A stretch of DNA of 64,000 bases from Rhodobacteraceae bacterium UBA6197 (GCA_002422085.1 DISZ01000018.1:440962-504961); one strand, 5' to 3'. Positions 51,862 to 60,440 are shown, counted from the stretch's first letter. Numbers and translations: made by a program. Notes: a model not told the origin generated them from the sequence alone.

Positions 51862-51875
51862 TTGCGTGCTCTCCC

Positions 51876-52436
51876 TCAGCCCAGCAAGATTGTGGTTTCG
51901 TCGGTGAACTGCACCAACGGAATGTCGAGGTTGCGCGGCGCAGGGCCCTTGCGGATCCGGCCGGCGGTGTCGTAGTGCGACCCGTGGCAGGGGCAGAACC
52001 AGCCGCCAAAGTCACCCGAACCATTGCCGATCGGCACGCAGCCCAGATGGGTGCACACGCCGATCATCACCAGCCATTCGCCGGCTTCGTCCAGCGTGCG
52101 GTTTTCGTCCGAGGCATCGGCGCCCGGCTTGTTCAGGTTTTCGGCGGTCGGGTCGATCAACTCGTCCATCTTGACGGCACGGGCCATCTCGATTTCCTCG
52201 GCGGTGCGGCGGCGCACGAAGACCGGCTTGCCGCGCCACTTGACGGTCAGCTGGGTGCCGACCTCGATGTCGCTGATATCGACATAGATCGACGACATGG
52301 CCTTGACGTCGGCCGAGGCGTTCATCTGGTTGACCAGCGGCCAGACGGCGGCGCCCGTGGCGACGGCGCCCGCGCCTGCGGTCGCAAAGTAGAGGAAATC
52401 CCTCCGGGTGCCTGCGTGATCTTCTGCGTGGGACAC
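51876..52436 (-). CDS. petA: Rieske iron-sulfur protein (bc1 complex)
   Basis: 186 residues; transfers electrons from quinol to c1. N-terminal Tat-type motif TRRDFLYFAT (Tat variant RRDF), one membrane helix (about residues 14-35), and cluster-binding boxes CTHLGC and CPCHGSHYD near residues 127 and 147, joined by the family disulfide Cys residues. The start is GTG 52436, seven bases after GGGAG. First gene of petABC. Confidence 0.96.
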   Translation of the reverse strand: MSHAEDHAGTRRDFLYFATAGAGAVATGAAVWPLVNQMNASADVKAMSSIYVDISDIEVGTQLTVKWRGKPVFVRRRTAEEIEMARAVKMDELIDPTAENLNKPGADASDENRTLDEAGEWLVMIGVCTHLGCVPIGNGSGDFGGWFCPCHGSHYDTAGRIRKGPAPRNLDIPLVQFTDETTILLG

Positions 52437-52548
52437 GAATATTCTCCCTTCCGGGGCCTTGGCTCAGGCCGATACGAATTGCCGGGCCGCGTAGCTCACA
52501 GCCGAACATAAGCGGCTTCTTAGCAATCACATCTGCGTCAGTCCAGAA

Positions 52549-52578
52549 GACAATAGCGCGCAATCGCGCGCTGTTGTC
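52549..52578 (-). terminator. Strong hairpin between petR and petA
   Basis: GACAATAGCGCGC and GCGCGCTGTTGTC form a 13-bp stem (one G-T pair) around the four-base loop AATC. It begins 44 bp after the petR stop on the minus strand and is followed by TTGTCTTC, a poor T-run. It may end the petPR message or limit read-through into petABC, which I expect to have its own promoter downstream. Confidence 0.5.
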
Positions 52579-52621
52579 GCAGTGCAGCAAGGGCGCGCCA
52601 CGGGTCTGGTCGGAGGGAATG

Positions 52622-53335
52622 CTATTCGGGGGCCAGCATATAGCCCAGACCCCGCACCGTTTGCAGATAGCGCGGCTCGCGCGGGTCGGGTTCGATCTTG
52701 CGGCGCAGGCGGGTGATTTGCACATCCACCGCGCGGTCGCCGCCATTGGTGCTGTCGTCGGTGCCGGAACTGCGGTCGCGGCCCAGTTCGTCCACCAGAT
52801 CGGCGCGGCTGACCACCTCGCCGGCGCGGGCGGCAAAGATCCGCATCAAGGCACCCTCGGTCGCGGTCAGCCGCACCAGCGCCTCGCCGGCCCACAGCTC
52901 GCCCCGGTCCAGCTCATAGCGCAGCGGTCCCAGATGAATGAACTTCGGCCCGGTTTCCTGCGCCATCGGGATGCGCCGCAAGATCGCGTTGATCCGCAGC
53001 AGCAGTTCCTTGGGCTCAAAGGGCTTGGGCAGATAGTCATCGGCGCCTGCCTCCAGCCCCTCGATTCGGTCGCGGGTCTCGCCCTTGGCGGTCAGCAGCA
53101 GGATCGGCGTGCCGATCCGCTTGCGCAGATCGCGCGTCAGCGTCAACCCGTCTTCGCCCGGCATCATCACATCCAGCACGATCAGGTTGAATTCCAACCC
53201 CGCCAACAGCCGTCGCGCATGCGCGGCGTCACGCGCCGCCGTTACCAGAAAACCGTTTCGCATCAAAAACTTGCGCAAAAGTCCGCGGATTCGTTCGTCG
53301 TCATCGACGATCAACAGATGGGGCGCTGACAGCAT
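52622..53335 (-). CDS. petR: OmpR-family response regulator PetR
   Basis: 237 residues: receiver domain with acidic pocket LIVDDDERIR, phospho-Asp in LDVMMPGEDG near residue 54, Thr in LLLTAKGE and Lys in YLPKPFEP; then an OmpR winged helix (LTATEGALMRIFAARAGEVVSR in parts, and the wing VDVQITRLRRKIEPDP... RTVRGLGY-like end). In Rhodobacter capsulatus petR lies just upstream of petABC, as here. No sensor kinase adjoins. Overlaps the petP stop by one base (TGATG). Confidence 0.9.
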   Translation of the reverse strand: MLSAPHLLIVDDDERIRGLLRKFLMRNGFLVTAARDAAHARRLLAGLEFNLIVLDVMMPGEDGLTLTRDLRKRIGTPILLLTAKGETRDRIEGLEAGADDYLPKPFEPKELLLRINAILRRIPMAQETGPKFIHLGPLRYELDRGELWAGEALVRLTATEGALMRIFAARAGEVVSRADLVDELGRDRSSGTDDSTNGGDRAVDVQITRLRRKIEPDPREPRYLQTVRGLGYMLAPE

Positions 53336-53835
53336 CAGGCGCCGTCCCGCAGCATCTGGTAGTGGCGGCGCATGTCGGTGTCCATCATCGCCTCCAGCAC
53401 CTGCCGAAAACCCGCCACCGCCTGTGGCCCGGCGGCGCGATAGGCGGCGCGCATCCGCACCCGCTGCGCCTCGGACAATTCGCGTTCCAGCGCCGCACCC
53501 GCCGGGGTCAGGTGAAGGTGCCTTTCGCGTTTGTCCTTGCGGCCGACCCGGCTTTCGACCAGCCCATCCTCGATCAGCGTGCGCAACACCCGGTTCAGGC
53601 TTTGCTTGGTCACCCCCAGCACCGCCAGCAAGGTCGTCACCGTCAGCCCCGGCTGGCGATGCACAAAGTGGATCGCGCGGTGATGCGCCCGGCCATAGTC
53701 ATGCTGCCCCAGAATCCGGTCCGGGTCGGCGGTGAAACCGCGATAGGCAAAGAACATCGCCTCGATGCCCTTGCGCAATTGCTCGTCGGTCAGAAACAGC
53801 AGGCTCTCGCCCCCTGTAGCACCCGTATCGGCCAT
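53335..53835 (-). CDS. petP: MarR-family transcriptional regulator PetP
   Basis: 166 residues with a MarR winged helix: HRQPGLTVTTLLAVLGVTKQSLNRVLRTL and the wing RVGRKDKRERHLHLTPAG. The N-terminal DPDRILGQHDYGRAHHRAIHFV is typical of this branch. ATG 53835 lies five bases after GGGAGGG; the earlier ATG at 53850 is a worse fit. petP-petR in front of petABC copies the R. capsulatus order, where PetR and PetP affect growth and cytochrome levels. Divergent from ilvE. Confidence 0.88.
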   Translation of the reverse strand: MADTGATGGESLLFLTDEQLRKGIEAMFFAYRGFTADPDRILGQHDYGRAHHRAIHFVHRQPGLTVTTLLAVLGVTKQSLNRVLRTLIEDGLVESRVGRKDKRERHLHLTPAGAALERELSEAQRVRMRAAYRAAGPQAVAGFRQVLEAMMDTDMRRHYQMLRDGA

Positions 53836-53858
53836 GCCAGCCCTCCCCATTTGCAAGG

Positions 53859-53894
53859 ATTTTATGTCAGCCTTGTTGACTTTCCAAGAATCAA
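53859..53894 (-). promoter_or_regulatory. Candidate petP promoter and MarR-type site
   Basis: On the minus strand TTGGAA (53887-53882) and TAAAAT (53864-53859) are 17 bp apart, close to the sigma-70 consensus, 23 bp before the petP start. The overlapping TTGACTTTCCAAGAATCAA (53876-53894) has matching TTGA/TCAA ends and could be an operator for autoregulation. Confidence 0.5.
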
Positions 53895-53989
53895 TTGTTA
53901 CCGATCCGCAGATTTCACGCAATATTATGTCCGAAACGGACGTTTTGCGCGCAAGATTCGCAAAAAGGGTGCGCCCGAAGGAGGTTGAA

Positions 53990-54859
53990 ATGGCCGGTGG
54001 CTATGATGATCGTGATGGCAAGATCTGGATGGATGGCAAGTTGGTCGAATGGCGTGACGCCAAGGTTCACGTTCTGACCCATGCGTTGCACTACGCGTCT
54101 TCGGTGTTCGAAGGCGAGCGCTGCTACAACAACAAGATCTTCAAATCGGTCGAGCATTCCGAACGGCTGCTGCGGTCGGGCGCGCTGCTCGACATGCCCA
54201 TTCCCTATTCCGTGGCCGAAATCGAAGCGGCCAAGAAGGCCACGCTCGCCGCCAACGGCCTGACCGATGCCTATGTCCGGCCGCTGGCCTGGCGCGGTTC
54301 GGGCGAGGACATGGGCGTCGCGGCCAAGCGCAACCCGGTGCATCTGGCGATCGCGGTCTGGACCTGGGGCGCCTATTACGGCGACGCCAAGATGAAGGGC
54401 GCCAAACTGGACATCTCGAAATGGAAACGGCCCTCGCCCGAAACCATCCCCTTTGCGGCCAAGGCCGCCGGTCTTTACATGATCTGCACCATGTCCAAAC
54501 ACGCCGCCGAGGCGAAGGGCTGTTCCGATGCGATGATGTTCGATTATCGCGGCTATGTCGCCGAGGCCACCGGCGCCAATATCTTCTTTGTGCGCGATGG
54601 CGAGGTGCATACCCCGCTGCCGGACGCAATCCTGAACGGCATCACCCGGCAGACCGTCATCGGCATGTTGCGCGCCAAAGGCGTCACCGTGCATGAACGC
54701 CATATCGAAGCGTCCGAGCTTGAGGGCTTTGAGCAGTGCTGGCTGACTGGCACCGCCGCCGAGGTTACCCCCGTCGGGCAGATCGGTGACTATACTTTCG
54801 AGGTCGGTGCCCTGACCCGCGAAATCGCCACCGAATACGAGGCGCTGGTGCGCAGTTGA
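53990..54859 (+). CDS. ilvE: Branched-chain amino acid aminotransferase
   Basis: PLP enzyme for the last step of leucine, isoleucine and valine synthesis. 289 residues: HVLTHALHYASSVFEGERCY, PLAWRGSGEDMGV, the PLP Lys in TIPFAAKAAGLY near residue 162, DYRGYVAEATGANIFFVRDG near residue 190, and ILNGITRQTVIGML. ATG 53990 follows AAGGAGG at six bases; the frame is open far upstream, across the petP side, but without coding features. Followed by a hairpin. Confidence 0.94.
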   Translation: MAGGYDDRDGKIWMDGKLVEWRDAKVHVLTHALHYASSVFEGERCYNNKIFKSVEHSERLLRSGALLDMPIPYSVAEIEAAKKATLAANGLTDAYVRPLAWRGSGEDMGVAAKRNPVHLAIAVWTWGAYYGDAKMKGAKLDISKWKRPSPETIPFAAKAAGLYMICTMSKHAAEAKGCSDAMMFDYRGYVAEATGANIFFVRDGEVHTPLPDAILNGITRQTVIGMLRAKGVTVHERHIEASELEGFEQCWLTGTAAEVTPVGQIGDYTFEVGALTREIATEYEALVRS

Positions 54860-54864
54860 TCTGA

Positions 54865-54888
54865 AAGGGGCGCGTCACGGCGCCCCTT
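54865..54888 (+). terminator. Hairpin terminator after ilvE
   Basis: AAGGGGCGC and GCGCCCCTT form a 9-bp perfect stem with loop GTCACG, 6 bp after the ilvE stop. No T-run beyond the stem, so efficiency is uncertain. Confidence 0.6.
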
Positions 54889-54907
54889 CACCTGCTGGCC
54901 TGTCGGC

Positions 54908-55099
54908 CTAGGCCTCGTGTCCCCGATCGATTCGCACGAATTGCGCGGTGCGCTTGCCCGCCTCGGCGGTATGCGCGGCGCGCTGGTGCAGCGCCAGCAC
55001 CGAAGGATGCTTCATTCCGGCGCGTTCCAGCGCCAGATAGGCCCGCAAACGGCTGCTGGCCTTGGTGTCGCGCTCATGGTCGGTGATATGTTGGCTCAT
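54908..55099 (-). CDS. Small hypothetical protein
   Basis: 63 residues, charged, no signal or membrane segment. The clear GGAGG five bases before ATG 55099 argues for translation. SSRLRAYLALERAGMKHPSVLALHQRAA (in parts) suggests two helices. No family recognised. It ends convergent to ilvE and lies 52 bp downstream of an EamA transporter on the same strand. Confidence 0.65.
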   Translation of the reverse strand: MSQHITDHERDTKASSRLRAYLALERAGMKHPSVLALHQRAAHTAEAGKRTAQFVRIDRGHEA

Positions 55100-55151
55100 G
55101 CTATCCTCCCAGGATCAACTACCCCCCTCATAGCACAACCGCGCGCTGATT

Positions 55152-56069
55152 TCACCCCTGCGGCGACATTGCCTTGCGTTGCTTGGCGCGTTCCAGCCCA
55201 AGCTGGCGTTCGCGCCAGATGATCAGCACCCCCGCGGCAATCACCAGCGCGGCACCGCCCAGCATCACCTTTGTCGGCACTTCGTCGAACAGGAAATAGC
55301 CGAACAGCAGTGCAAAGATCATCGAGGCATATTCGAACGGCGCAACGATGCTGGCATCGGCATAGCGGTAGCTCGAGGTCAGAAAGATCTGGCCAAAGCC
55401 GCCCAGAATACCCGCGCTGACCAGCAGCAATGCCTCGGTCGGCGTCGGCACGACCCAGCCGAACGGCACCGAAATCAGCGCCAGCCCGGTCGAGGTCAGC
55501 GAAAACCAGAATACGATGGCGCTGGTGCGTTCGGTGGCCACCAGCTTGCGCACAAAGACCTGCGCCAAGGCGGCGCAGACCGCCCCCATCAGCACCACCA
55601 TTGCGCCAAAGGCCTCGCGGTCCGAGGCGGTGGTGACCGCGCTCAGCCGGGGCGACAGCACGATCAGCACCCCCACCATCCCCAACGCCACCGCCGACAG
55701 GCGAAACACCCGCACCTCTTCGCCCAGAAACATCGCGGCAAAGACCACGGTCAGCAGCGGCGCGGCATAGCCGATGGCGGTGACTTCGGGCAGCGGCAGC
55801 AGCCCTAGCCCGGCAAAGCCCAGCCCCATCGCACTGGTGCCGATCACACCGCGCCAGACATGCCCCATTGGGTTTGAAACCCGCAGACCCGTCGCCAACT
55901 CGTGGCGCAGCGCAAGCCACACCAAAATCACCGGAATCGCAAAGAATGACCGGAAAAATACCGCCTCGCCGGGCGGCACATGACCGGAACTGGCCTTGAT
56001 CAACGCCGCCATGGCGATGAACACCAGAACCGAGGCCAGCTTGAACAGGATACCGCGCAGGGGTGACAT
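55152..56069 (-). CDS. EamA/DMT-family transporter
   Basis: 305 residues, ten helices, two EamA repeats; PLPEVTAIGYAAPLLTVVFAAMFLGEEVR and the matching APFEYASMIFALLFGYFLFDEVPTKVMLGGAAL are the repeat ends. It differs clearly from the DMT protein at 28466. C-terminal tail basic (ERQLGLERAKQRK). Substrate unknown. Confidence 0.88.
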   Translation of the reverse strand: MSPLRGILFKLASVLVFIAMAALIKASSGHVPPGEAVFFRSFFAIPVILVWLALRHELATGLRVSNPMGHVWRGVIGTSAMGLGFAGLGLLPLPEVTAIGYAAPLLTVVFAAMFLGEEVRVFRLSAVALGMVGVLIVLSPRLSAVTTASDREAFGAMVVLMGAVCAALAQVFVRKLVATERTSAIVFWFSLTSTGLALISVPFGWVVPTPTEALLLVSAGILGGFGQIFLTSSYRYADASIVAPFEYASMIFALLFGYFLFDEVPTKVMLGGAALVIAAGVLIIWRERQLGLERAKQRKAMSPQG

Positions 56070-56113
56070 TGCGGCACGTTAGCGTTTGTCTTACCGAAGG
56101 GAAATGCCGCGCG

Positions 56114-56518
56114 TCACGCCCCCGGGCCAAAGCGCCGGGGCATGACCCTTTCTACGGGTTCTTCCGGCGCGGCCGTATAGCCCGCCACCGCCTGCGCGAT
56201 GGTCGTGGCGCGCTTGGCGATCTCGTCTGCGACAGGTGGAAATGCCAACACCACCGCGACGACAGCTATCTGCGCCACGATGACCCGATTCAGGTTGCGC
56301 GCGAAGGGTTGCTTGCTGGTCTTGTGCCGAAACAGCCTCTGCCCCAGTTTGGCGCCTGGACTACCGCCAAATGCGGCAAGCATCAGCAGCCCGCGCTCGG
56401 GCATCCGCCAGCCCCCATTCAGCGACCGGCGCTTGTCGAACCAGAAAACGAACAGCGTATACCCCGAGGCAAACGCCAGATATCCAAGAAAAGGCAGAAG
56501 GCTGGTTGAATAGAACAT
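56114..56518 (-). CDS. DUF1294 membrane protein
   Basis: 134 residues with a hydrophobic N-terminal segment (about 8-26), FDKRRSLNGGWRMPERGLLMLAAFGGSPGAKLG (in parts), FRHKTSKQPFARNLN, and a second hydrophobic helix (about 78-95), all typical of DUF1294. Inner-membrane protein of unknown function. No ribosome site is visible upstream of ATG 56518. Confidence 0.85.
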   Translation of the reverse strand: MFYSTSLLPFLGYLAFASGYTLFVFWFDKRRSLNGGWRMPERGLLMLAAFGGSPGAKLGQRLFRHKTSKQPFARNLNRVIVAQIAVVAVVLAFPPVADEIAKRATTIAQAVAGYTAAPEEPVERVMPRRFGPGA

Positions 56519-56575
56519 GGCACTACGATGTGATGAAAACGTCAGATCGCCGCCTAGCGCGCCATTGCGTCAAAA

Positions 56576-57619
56576 TCATGTCGCCGCCAGCCGCGCCACG
56601 GCCCAATCCGCCGCCTCGGCCACCGCCGGATCGGCGTCACCGCGCAACCCCTCGGCCACGCCCCGCAGCCGCGCATCGCCCGAATTCCCGATCGCATAAA
56701 GCACGTTCCTGACCATCCGATCGCGCCCGATTCGCTTGACCGGACTGCCGGCGAATCGCGCCCGGAACGCGGCGTCGTCCAGCACCGCCAACTCGGCCAG
56801 AAGCGGCGCCTCGGCGCGCGGCAAATAGCCCGCCTCATGCGCCTCGGCGGCAAACTTGTTCCACGGGCAGACCGCCAGACAATCGTCGCAGCCATAGATC
56901 CGGTTGCCCAAAAGCGCCCGCAACTCGGGCGTGACCGGCCCCTTGTGCTCGATCGTCAGATAGGAAATGCAGCGCCGCGCATCCAGCTGATAGGGCGCGG
57001 GAAAGGCCCGCGTCGGGCAGATATCCAGACAGGCCCGGCAGGCGCCGCAATGGCTGGCCTCCGGCGCATCCGGTGCCAACTCGGCGGTGGTAAAGATCGC
57101 TCCCAGAAAGAACCAACTGCCCAGATCCCGCGCCAGAAGGTTGGTGTGCTTGCCCTGCCAGCCCAGACCCGCCGCCTCGGCCAAAGGCTTTTCCATCACC
57201 GGCGCGGTATCGACAAAGACCTTGATCTCGGCCGCCGCGCCCTCTTTCGCGGTCAGATCGACGAACCAGCGGCCCAGCCGCTTCAGCCGCCGCTTGACGA
57301 TGTCGTGGTAATCGCGGCCCTGCGCATAGACCGACACGGCACCCCGGTCGCGCTCGTCCAGCACCGCCAGCGGGTCAGCCCCCGGCGTATAGACCTCGGC
57401 CAGCATCAGCACCGACCGCGCCTCGGGCCAGAGCGCCGCCGGATCGCCGCGCCATGCCATCCGCTCGGCCATCCAGCCCATCTGCCCATGCCGCCCGGCC
57501 CCGACATAGTCGGCCAACCGCCCCGCCGCTTGCGGTATTGCATCGGGCCGCGCCACCCGTGCCTTGGAAAACCCCTCCGCCAGCGCCTGCGCCACCAGCC
57601 GCGCCTTCAGATCAGACAC
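56576..57619 (-). CDS. queG: Epoxyqueuosine reductase
   Basis: Final step of queuosine tRNA modification, reducing epoxyqueuosine with cobalamin and two [4Fe-4S] clusters. 347 residues: MAWRGDPAALWPEARSVLMLAEVY, the catalytic Asp in VFVDTAPVMEKPLAEAAGLGWQGKHTNL (in parts), ferredoxin clusters CGACRACLDICP and CDDCLAVCPW, and a C-terminal HEAT-like part. Start is GTG 57619 with a GGGCGGG-type site. Other que genes are not in the window. Confidence 0.93.
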   Translation of the reverse strand: MSDLKARLVAQALAEGFSKARVARPDAIPQAAGRLADYVGAGRHGQMGWMAERMAWRGDPAALWPEARSVLMLAEVYTPGADPLAVLDERDRGAVSVYAQGRDYHDIVKRRLKRLGRWFVDLTAKEGAAAEIKVFVDTAPVMEKPLAEAAGLGWQGKHTNLLARDLGSWFFLGAIFTTAELAPDAPEASHCGACRACLDICPTRAFPAPYQLDARRCISYLTIEHKGPVTPELRALLGNRIYGCDDCLAVCPWNKFAAEAHEAGYLPRAEAPLLAELAVLDDAAFRARFAGSPVKRIGRDRMVRNVLYAIGNSGDARLRGVAEGLRGDADPAVAEAADWAVARLAAT

Positions 57620-57630
57620 TCGACCCGCCC

Positions 57631-57698
57631 TTCATCTTCGCAAAAATATCCTCGGGGGCAGCCGCTTTTGGCAAAAAGCGGCGCGGGGGGCAGACAGC
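57631..57698. repeat. Intergenic repeat copy with added hairpin
   Basis: TTCATCTTCGCAAAAATATC then CTCGGGGGCAG, followed by CCGCTTTTTGCC-like inverted sequence (GCCGCTTTTGGCAAAAAGCGGC, in parts: GCCGCTTTT and AAAAGCGGC). It lies between the FzlA-like gene's stop and the queG start; the hairpin with its T- and A-runs could stop transcription in both directions. Confidence 0.75.
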
Positions 57699-57715
57699 CC
57701 CCATCCCGGCCCGGC

Positions 57716-58381
57716 TCAAAAATCCAGCTCGGCATATTGCGGCGCCGGCGGCAGCCCCGGCAGATGATCCGCCAACAACGACCGGAACGCCGGCCGCGAC
57801 TTGATCTTGGCATACCAGTCCTTGACCGTGGCCGACCGGTCCCAATCCACGTCCGAGATATAGTCCAGACAGCTCAGATGCGCCGCGGCGGTGAAATCGG
57901 CCAGCGTCATCACATCGCCCGCCAGCCAGCGCCGCTGATCCAGAAGCGCCCCCATGTAATCCAGATGCAGCTTGGTCGCGGCCAGCCCTTCCTTGACGTT
58001 CTTGCTGTCGGGGTAGCCCTTCTTCATGACCTTTTTCCAGACCCGCTCGCCCATCACCTTGCGCGTCACCTCGGTATTGAACTTGTCGTCGAACCACGCG
58101 CACAGCCGGCGCACCTCATAGCGCGCCTCGGGATCGCGCGGCAGCAAGGGCGGGTTCGGCACCGTTTCCTCGATATATTCGCAGATCGCCTGGCTTTCGC
58201 ACAGGGTGTGCCCGCCAAGCCGCAGCACCGGCACCTTGCCCGCCGGGTTGCGGCGCAGAAAATCGGGGCCCGGCTCCCAATAGCGTTCCTCGACCAGCTC
58301 GACCTCGATCTTCTTTTCCGCCAGCGTCAGGCGAACCTTGCGGCAGAACGGCGACAGGGCGACGTGGTAAAGACGGTTCAT
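57716..58381 (-). CDS. fzlA: GST-family protein, probable FtsZ-binding FzlA
   Basis: 221 residues with a thioredoxin-like N-domain (LYHVALSPFCRKVRLTLAEK, NPAGKVPVLRLGG, ESQAICEYIEE) and an all-helical C-domain ending PAPQYAELDF. The DF tail, the EERYWEPGPDFLRRNPAG segment and DYISDVDWDRSATVKDWYAKIKSRPAFRSLLAD (in parts) recall FzlA of Caulobacter, which curves FtsZ filaments and supports constriction. A plain glutathione transferase is the alternative; the C-terminal tail decides me. Confidence 0.65.
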   Translation of the reverse strand: MNRLYHVALSPFCRKVRLTLAEKKIEVELVEERYWEPGPDFLRRNPAGKVPVLRLGGHTLCESQAICEYIEETVPNPPLLPRDPEARYEVRRLCAWFDDKFNTEVTRKVMGERVWKKVMKKGYPDSKNVKEGLAATKLHLDYMGALLDQRRWLAGDVMTLADFTAAAHLSCLDYISDVDWDRSATVKDWYAKIKSRPAFRSLLADHLPGLPPAPQYAELDF

Positions 58382-58497
58382 CGGGCGGCTCTTTCAACGG
58401 GATGCCTCCGTGATAGCCCCGAGCACGCGACGGATCAATCCTTGTCACGTCCGATGTCGCGCCCGATTCGGGGCGGCTGACGCCCGCGGCCGCGGCC

Positions 58498-59238
58498 CTA
58501 GTCGAAACAGGCCGCCCGGCCATCGCGGCGGATCGTCTCGGCGCCATCCTCGATCGCGCGTGCCCGGCGGCTGACAAAGTCGCTGGGCCGGGCGGCGCTG
58601 CGATTCTTCGGGTCGGGCAGAACGGCGGCCAAAAGCGCGGCCTGCCGCGGGGTCAACTGGTCCGGCGTCGTGCGAAAATAGCGAAACGCCGCCGCGTTCA
58701 CACCGAACACGCCCTCGTCGAATTCGGCCACGTTCAGATAGACCTCGATGATCCGGCGTTTCGACCAGATCGCCTCGATCGCCGGGGTAATCAGCGCCTC
58801 CAGCGCCTTGCGCGGCCAGCTTCGGGTCTGCCACAAGAACACGTTCTTGGCGACCTGCTGGCTAAGCGTCGAGGCGCCGCGCGTGCCGCCCTCATCCATC
58901 GCCGCACGAATCGCGCGCATGTCGAAACCCCAATGCTCGCAGAAATTCGCATCCTCCGCCGCGACGACCGATCGCGCCATCACCGGGGCAATATCCTCCA
59001 GCGGGGCCCATTGCCGATCGACACTGCCCAGACGGCGATACTCGCCCAGAATGGTCCAGGTGATCGGCGGGTTGATGAAGGTATAAAGCACCACCACCGC
59101 CAGCATCGCGGCAAGCCAGACCAGCACCGCACGCCCCAGCCAACGCAAGGCCCAGGCCAGCGGCAGCCGCAGCATACGGGCCATCGCACGGCGAAGCGCC
59201 GAGGTTTTTGCGGGGGGGGATTTGGTCTTGCGCGCCAT
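58498..59238 (-). CDS. mtgA: Monofunctional biosynthetic peptidoglycan transglycosylase
   Basis: GT51 enzyme polymerising lipid II glycan chains without a transpeptidase domain. 246 residues: basic N-terminus, one membrane helix (about 35-57), then VVAAEDANFCEHWGFD with the catalytic Glu, GGTRGASTLSQQVAKNVFLW, and KRRIIEVYLNVAEF. ATG 59238 gives the usual length; the frame is open to 59298. Lies downstream of the Hint-domain gene with 31 bp between. Confidence 0.94.
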   Translation of the reverse strand: MARKTKSPPAKTSALRRAMARMLRLPLAWALRWLGRAVLVWLAAMLAVVVLYTFINPPITWTILGEYRRLGSVDRQWAPLEDIAPVMARSVVAAEDANFCEHWGFDMRAIRAAMDEGGTRGASTLSQQVAKNVFLWQTRSWPRKALEALITPAIEAIWSKRRIIEVYLNVAEFDEGVFGVNAAAFRYFRTTPDQLTPRQAALLAAVLPDPKNRSAARPSDFVSRRARAIEDGAETIRRDGRAACFD

Positions 59239-59269
59239 GGCGCCATAAGTCACGGGCCGGGGGGGATGG

Positions 59270-60184
59270 TCAAGCCACGAGGCAGCGCATCGCCGCACCG
59301 CGGGCCACCGGGCGCGCGGTCTGCCAGTCTTCGGGCGGCACCTCGCAGCGCAATTCGGGGAACAGTGCGTTCAGTTCGGCGCGGATTTCACGGTCGCCGG
59401 CCAGAATGGCGTCGCCGGGGAAAAAGCTTTCCGTTGCCGCGCCATCCGACTCGATGATCTGGTGGCTGTCGAACATCAGATGGAAATAGCTGACCTCGGC
59501 GCAATGCGCGCGGGTCACGTTCCGGCCATTCAGCAGATGCCCGGCGGCGACCAGAACCTCGCTCGTGCCGCAGTAAAGCTCGGCGCGCCATCCGGTCATC
59601 AGAATCCGATGCTGCGGCGAGACGTGCAGCGCCCGCGTGTTGCCGATCGCGCCCGGTGCAAAGCGGACCGGCGCAAACTCGGCGTTTCCGACCACGCTGC
59701 GCGCCCCAATCCAGCGAATCGGCTGCGCGCCGCAGTCGCGGGTCATCACCCGGTCGCCAAGGCGCAACATTTCGACCGGCTTTTCGCCCTCTGGCGTCAG
59801 CACCATCGTGCCCGCCACAAGACAGGGTGGCCCGAAATTGCCGACCGGCGTCTGCGTCGAGCTGGTGACATAGGTCGAGCTGACAAAGGTCGCGTTGTCC
59901 AGCACCGTGCCATCGGTCGGGGTGAACACAGCCGCCCCGCCAGAGCGATAGAACGTCACCCCGGTAATCGTTTTCGAGACACCGCCCATCATCACGGTGA
60001 TCTTGTCGCCGACCCAGACCGACGTTACCGTCAGCCCATCGACCGTATCGCCCACGCCGGTCGATACCCAATTGTCGTCGTTCTGATCGACGATATTGTA
60101 TTTGGCCACCGACAGGGCCGTGCCGTAGGCCGGGGGATTGCCCGGATCCATGACAAAAAACTGGTCGATGTAGGTCGTTGCCAT
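59270..60184 (-). CDS. Hint-domain (Hedgehog/intein-like) protein
   Basis: 304 residues. The first 120 are beta-rich and polar (DNWVSTGVGDTVDGL, SKTITGVTFYRSGGAAVF). A Hint domain follows: PCLVAGTMVLTPEGEKPVEML with the N-terminal Cys near residue 119, GDRVMTRDCGAQPIRWIG, then RALHVSPQHRILM and YFHLMFDSHQIIESDG. Such proteins abound in Rhodobacterales; some are secreted. No signal peptide, and the C-terminal extein is only about 60 residues. AAGGAAAG precedes ATG 60184. Cleavage or splicing is not proven. Confidence 0.82.
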   Translation of the reverse strand: MATTYIDQFFVMDPGNPPAYGTALSVAKYNIVDQNDDNWVSTGVGDTVDGLTVTSVWVGDKITVMMGGVSKTITGVTFYRSGGAAVFTPTDGTVLDNATFVSSTYVTSSTQTPVGNFGPPCLVAGTMVLTPEGEKPVEMLRLGDRVMTRDCGAQPIRWIGARSVVGNAEFAPVRFAPGAIGNTRALHVSPQHRILMTGWRAELYCGTSEVLVAAGHLLNGRNVTRAHCAEVSYFHLMFDSHQIIESDGAATESFFPGDAILAGDREIRAELNALFPELRCEVPPEDWQTARPVARGAAMRCLVA

Positions 60185-60407
60185 GGGCTTTCCTTGCGTT
60201 CAGTGCTGCAATCCTTGGCAGACTGACGTTAAAATCAGACTAAAACAGGGCGTTGATCGGGCCAAAACGGGCATGGCATCCGCATTTTCGGTCGCGTCTG
60301 CGATTGGTTGCCCAGCGCTGTGCCCGGTGCCGGCCCCGGTGCCGGGATCACGCGGCAAAGGAAAGACCCTACACGCATCGGGCTGGTCGTGCAAACCGCA
60401 GCACGCC

Positions 60408-60440
60408 AAAAAATAGCGCCCACATCCGGGATGCGGGCGT
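60408..60440 (-). terminator. Rho-independent terminator of gltB
   Basis: On the minus strand CGCCCGCATC and GATGTGGGCG form a 10-bp stem (one G-T pair), followed by a run TATTTTTT at 60415-60408. It lies 20 bp after the gltB stop. The rest of the 276-bp gap before the Hint gene shows no gene. Confidence 0.9.
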
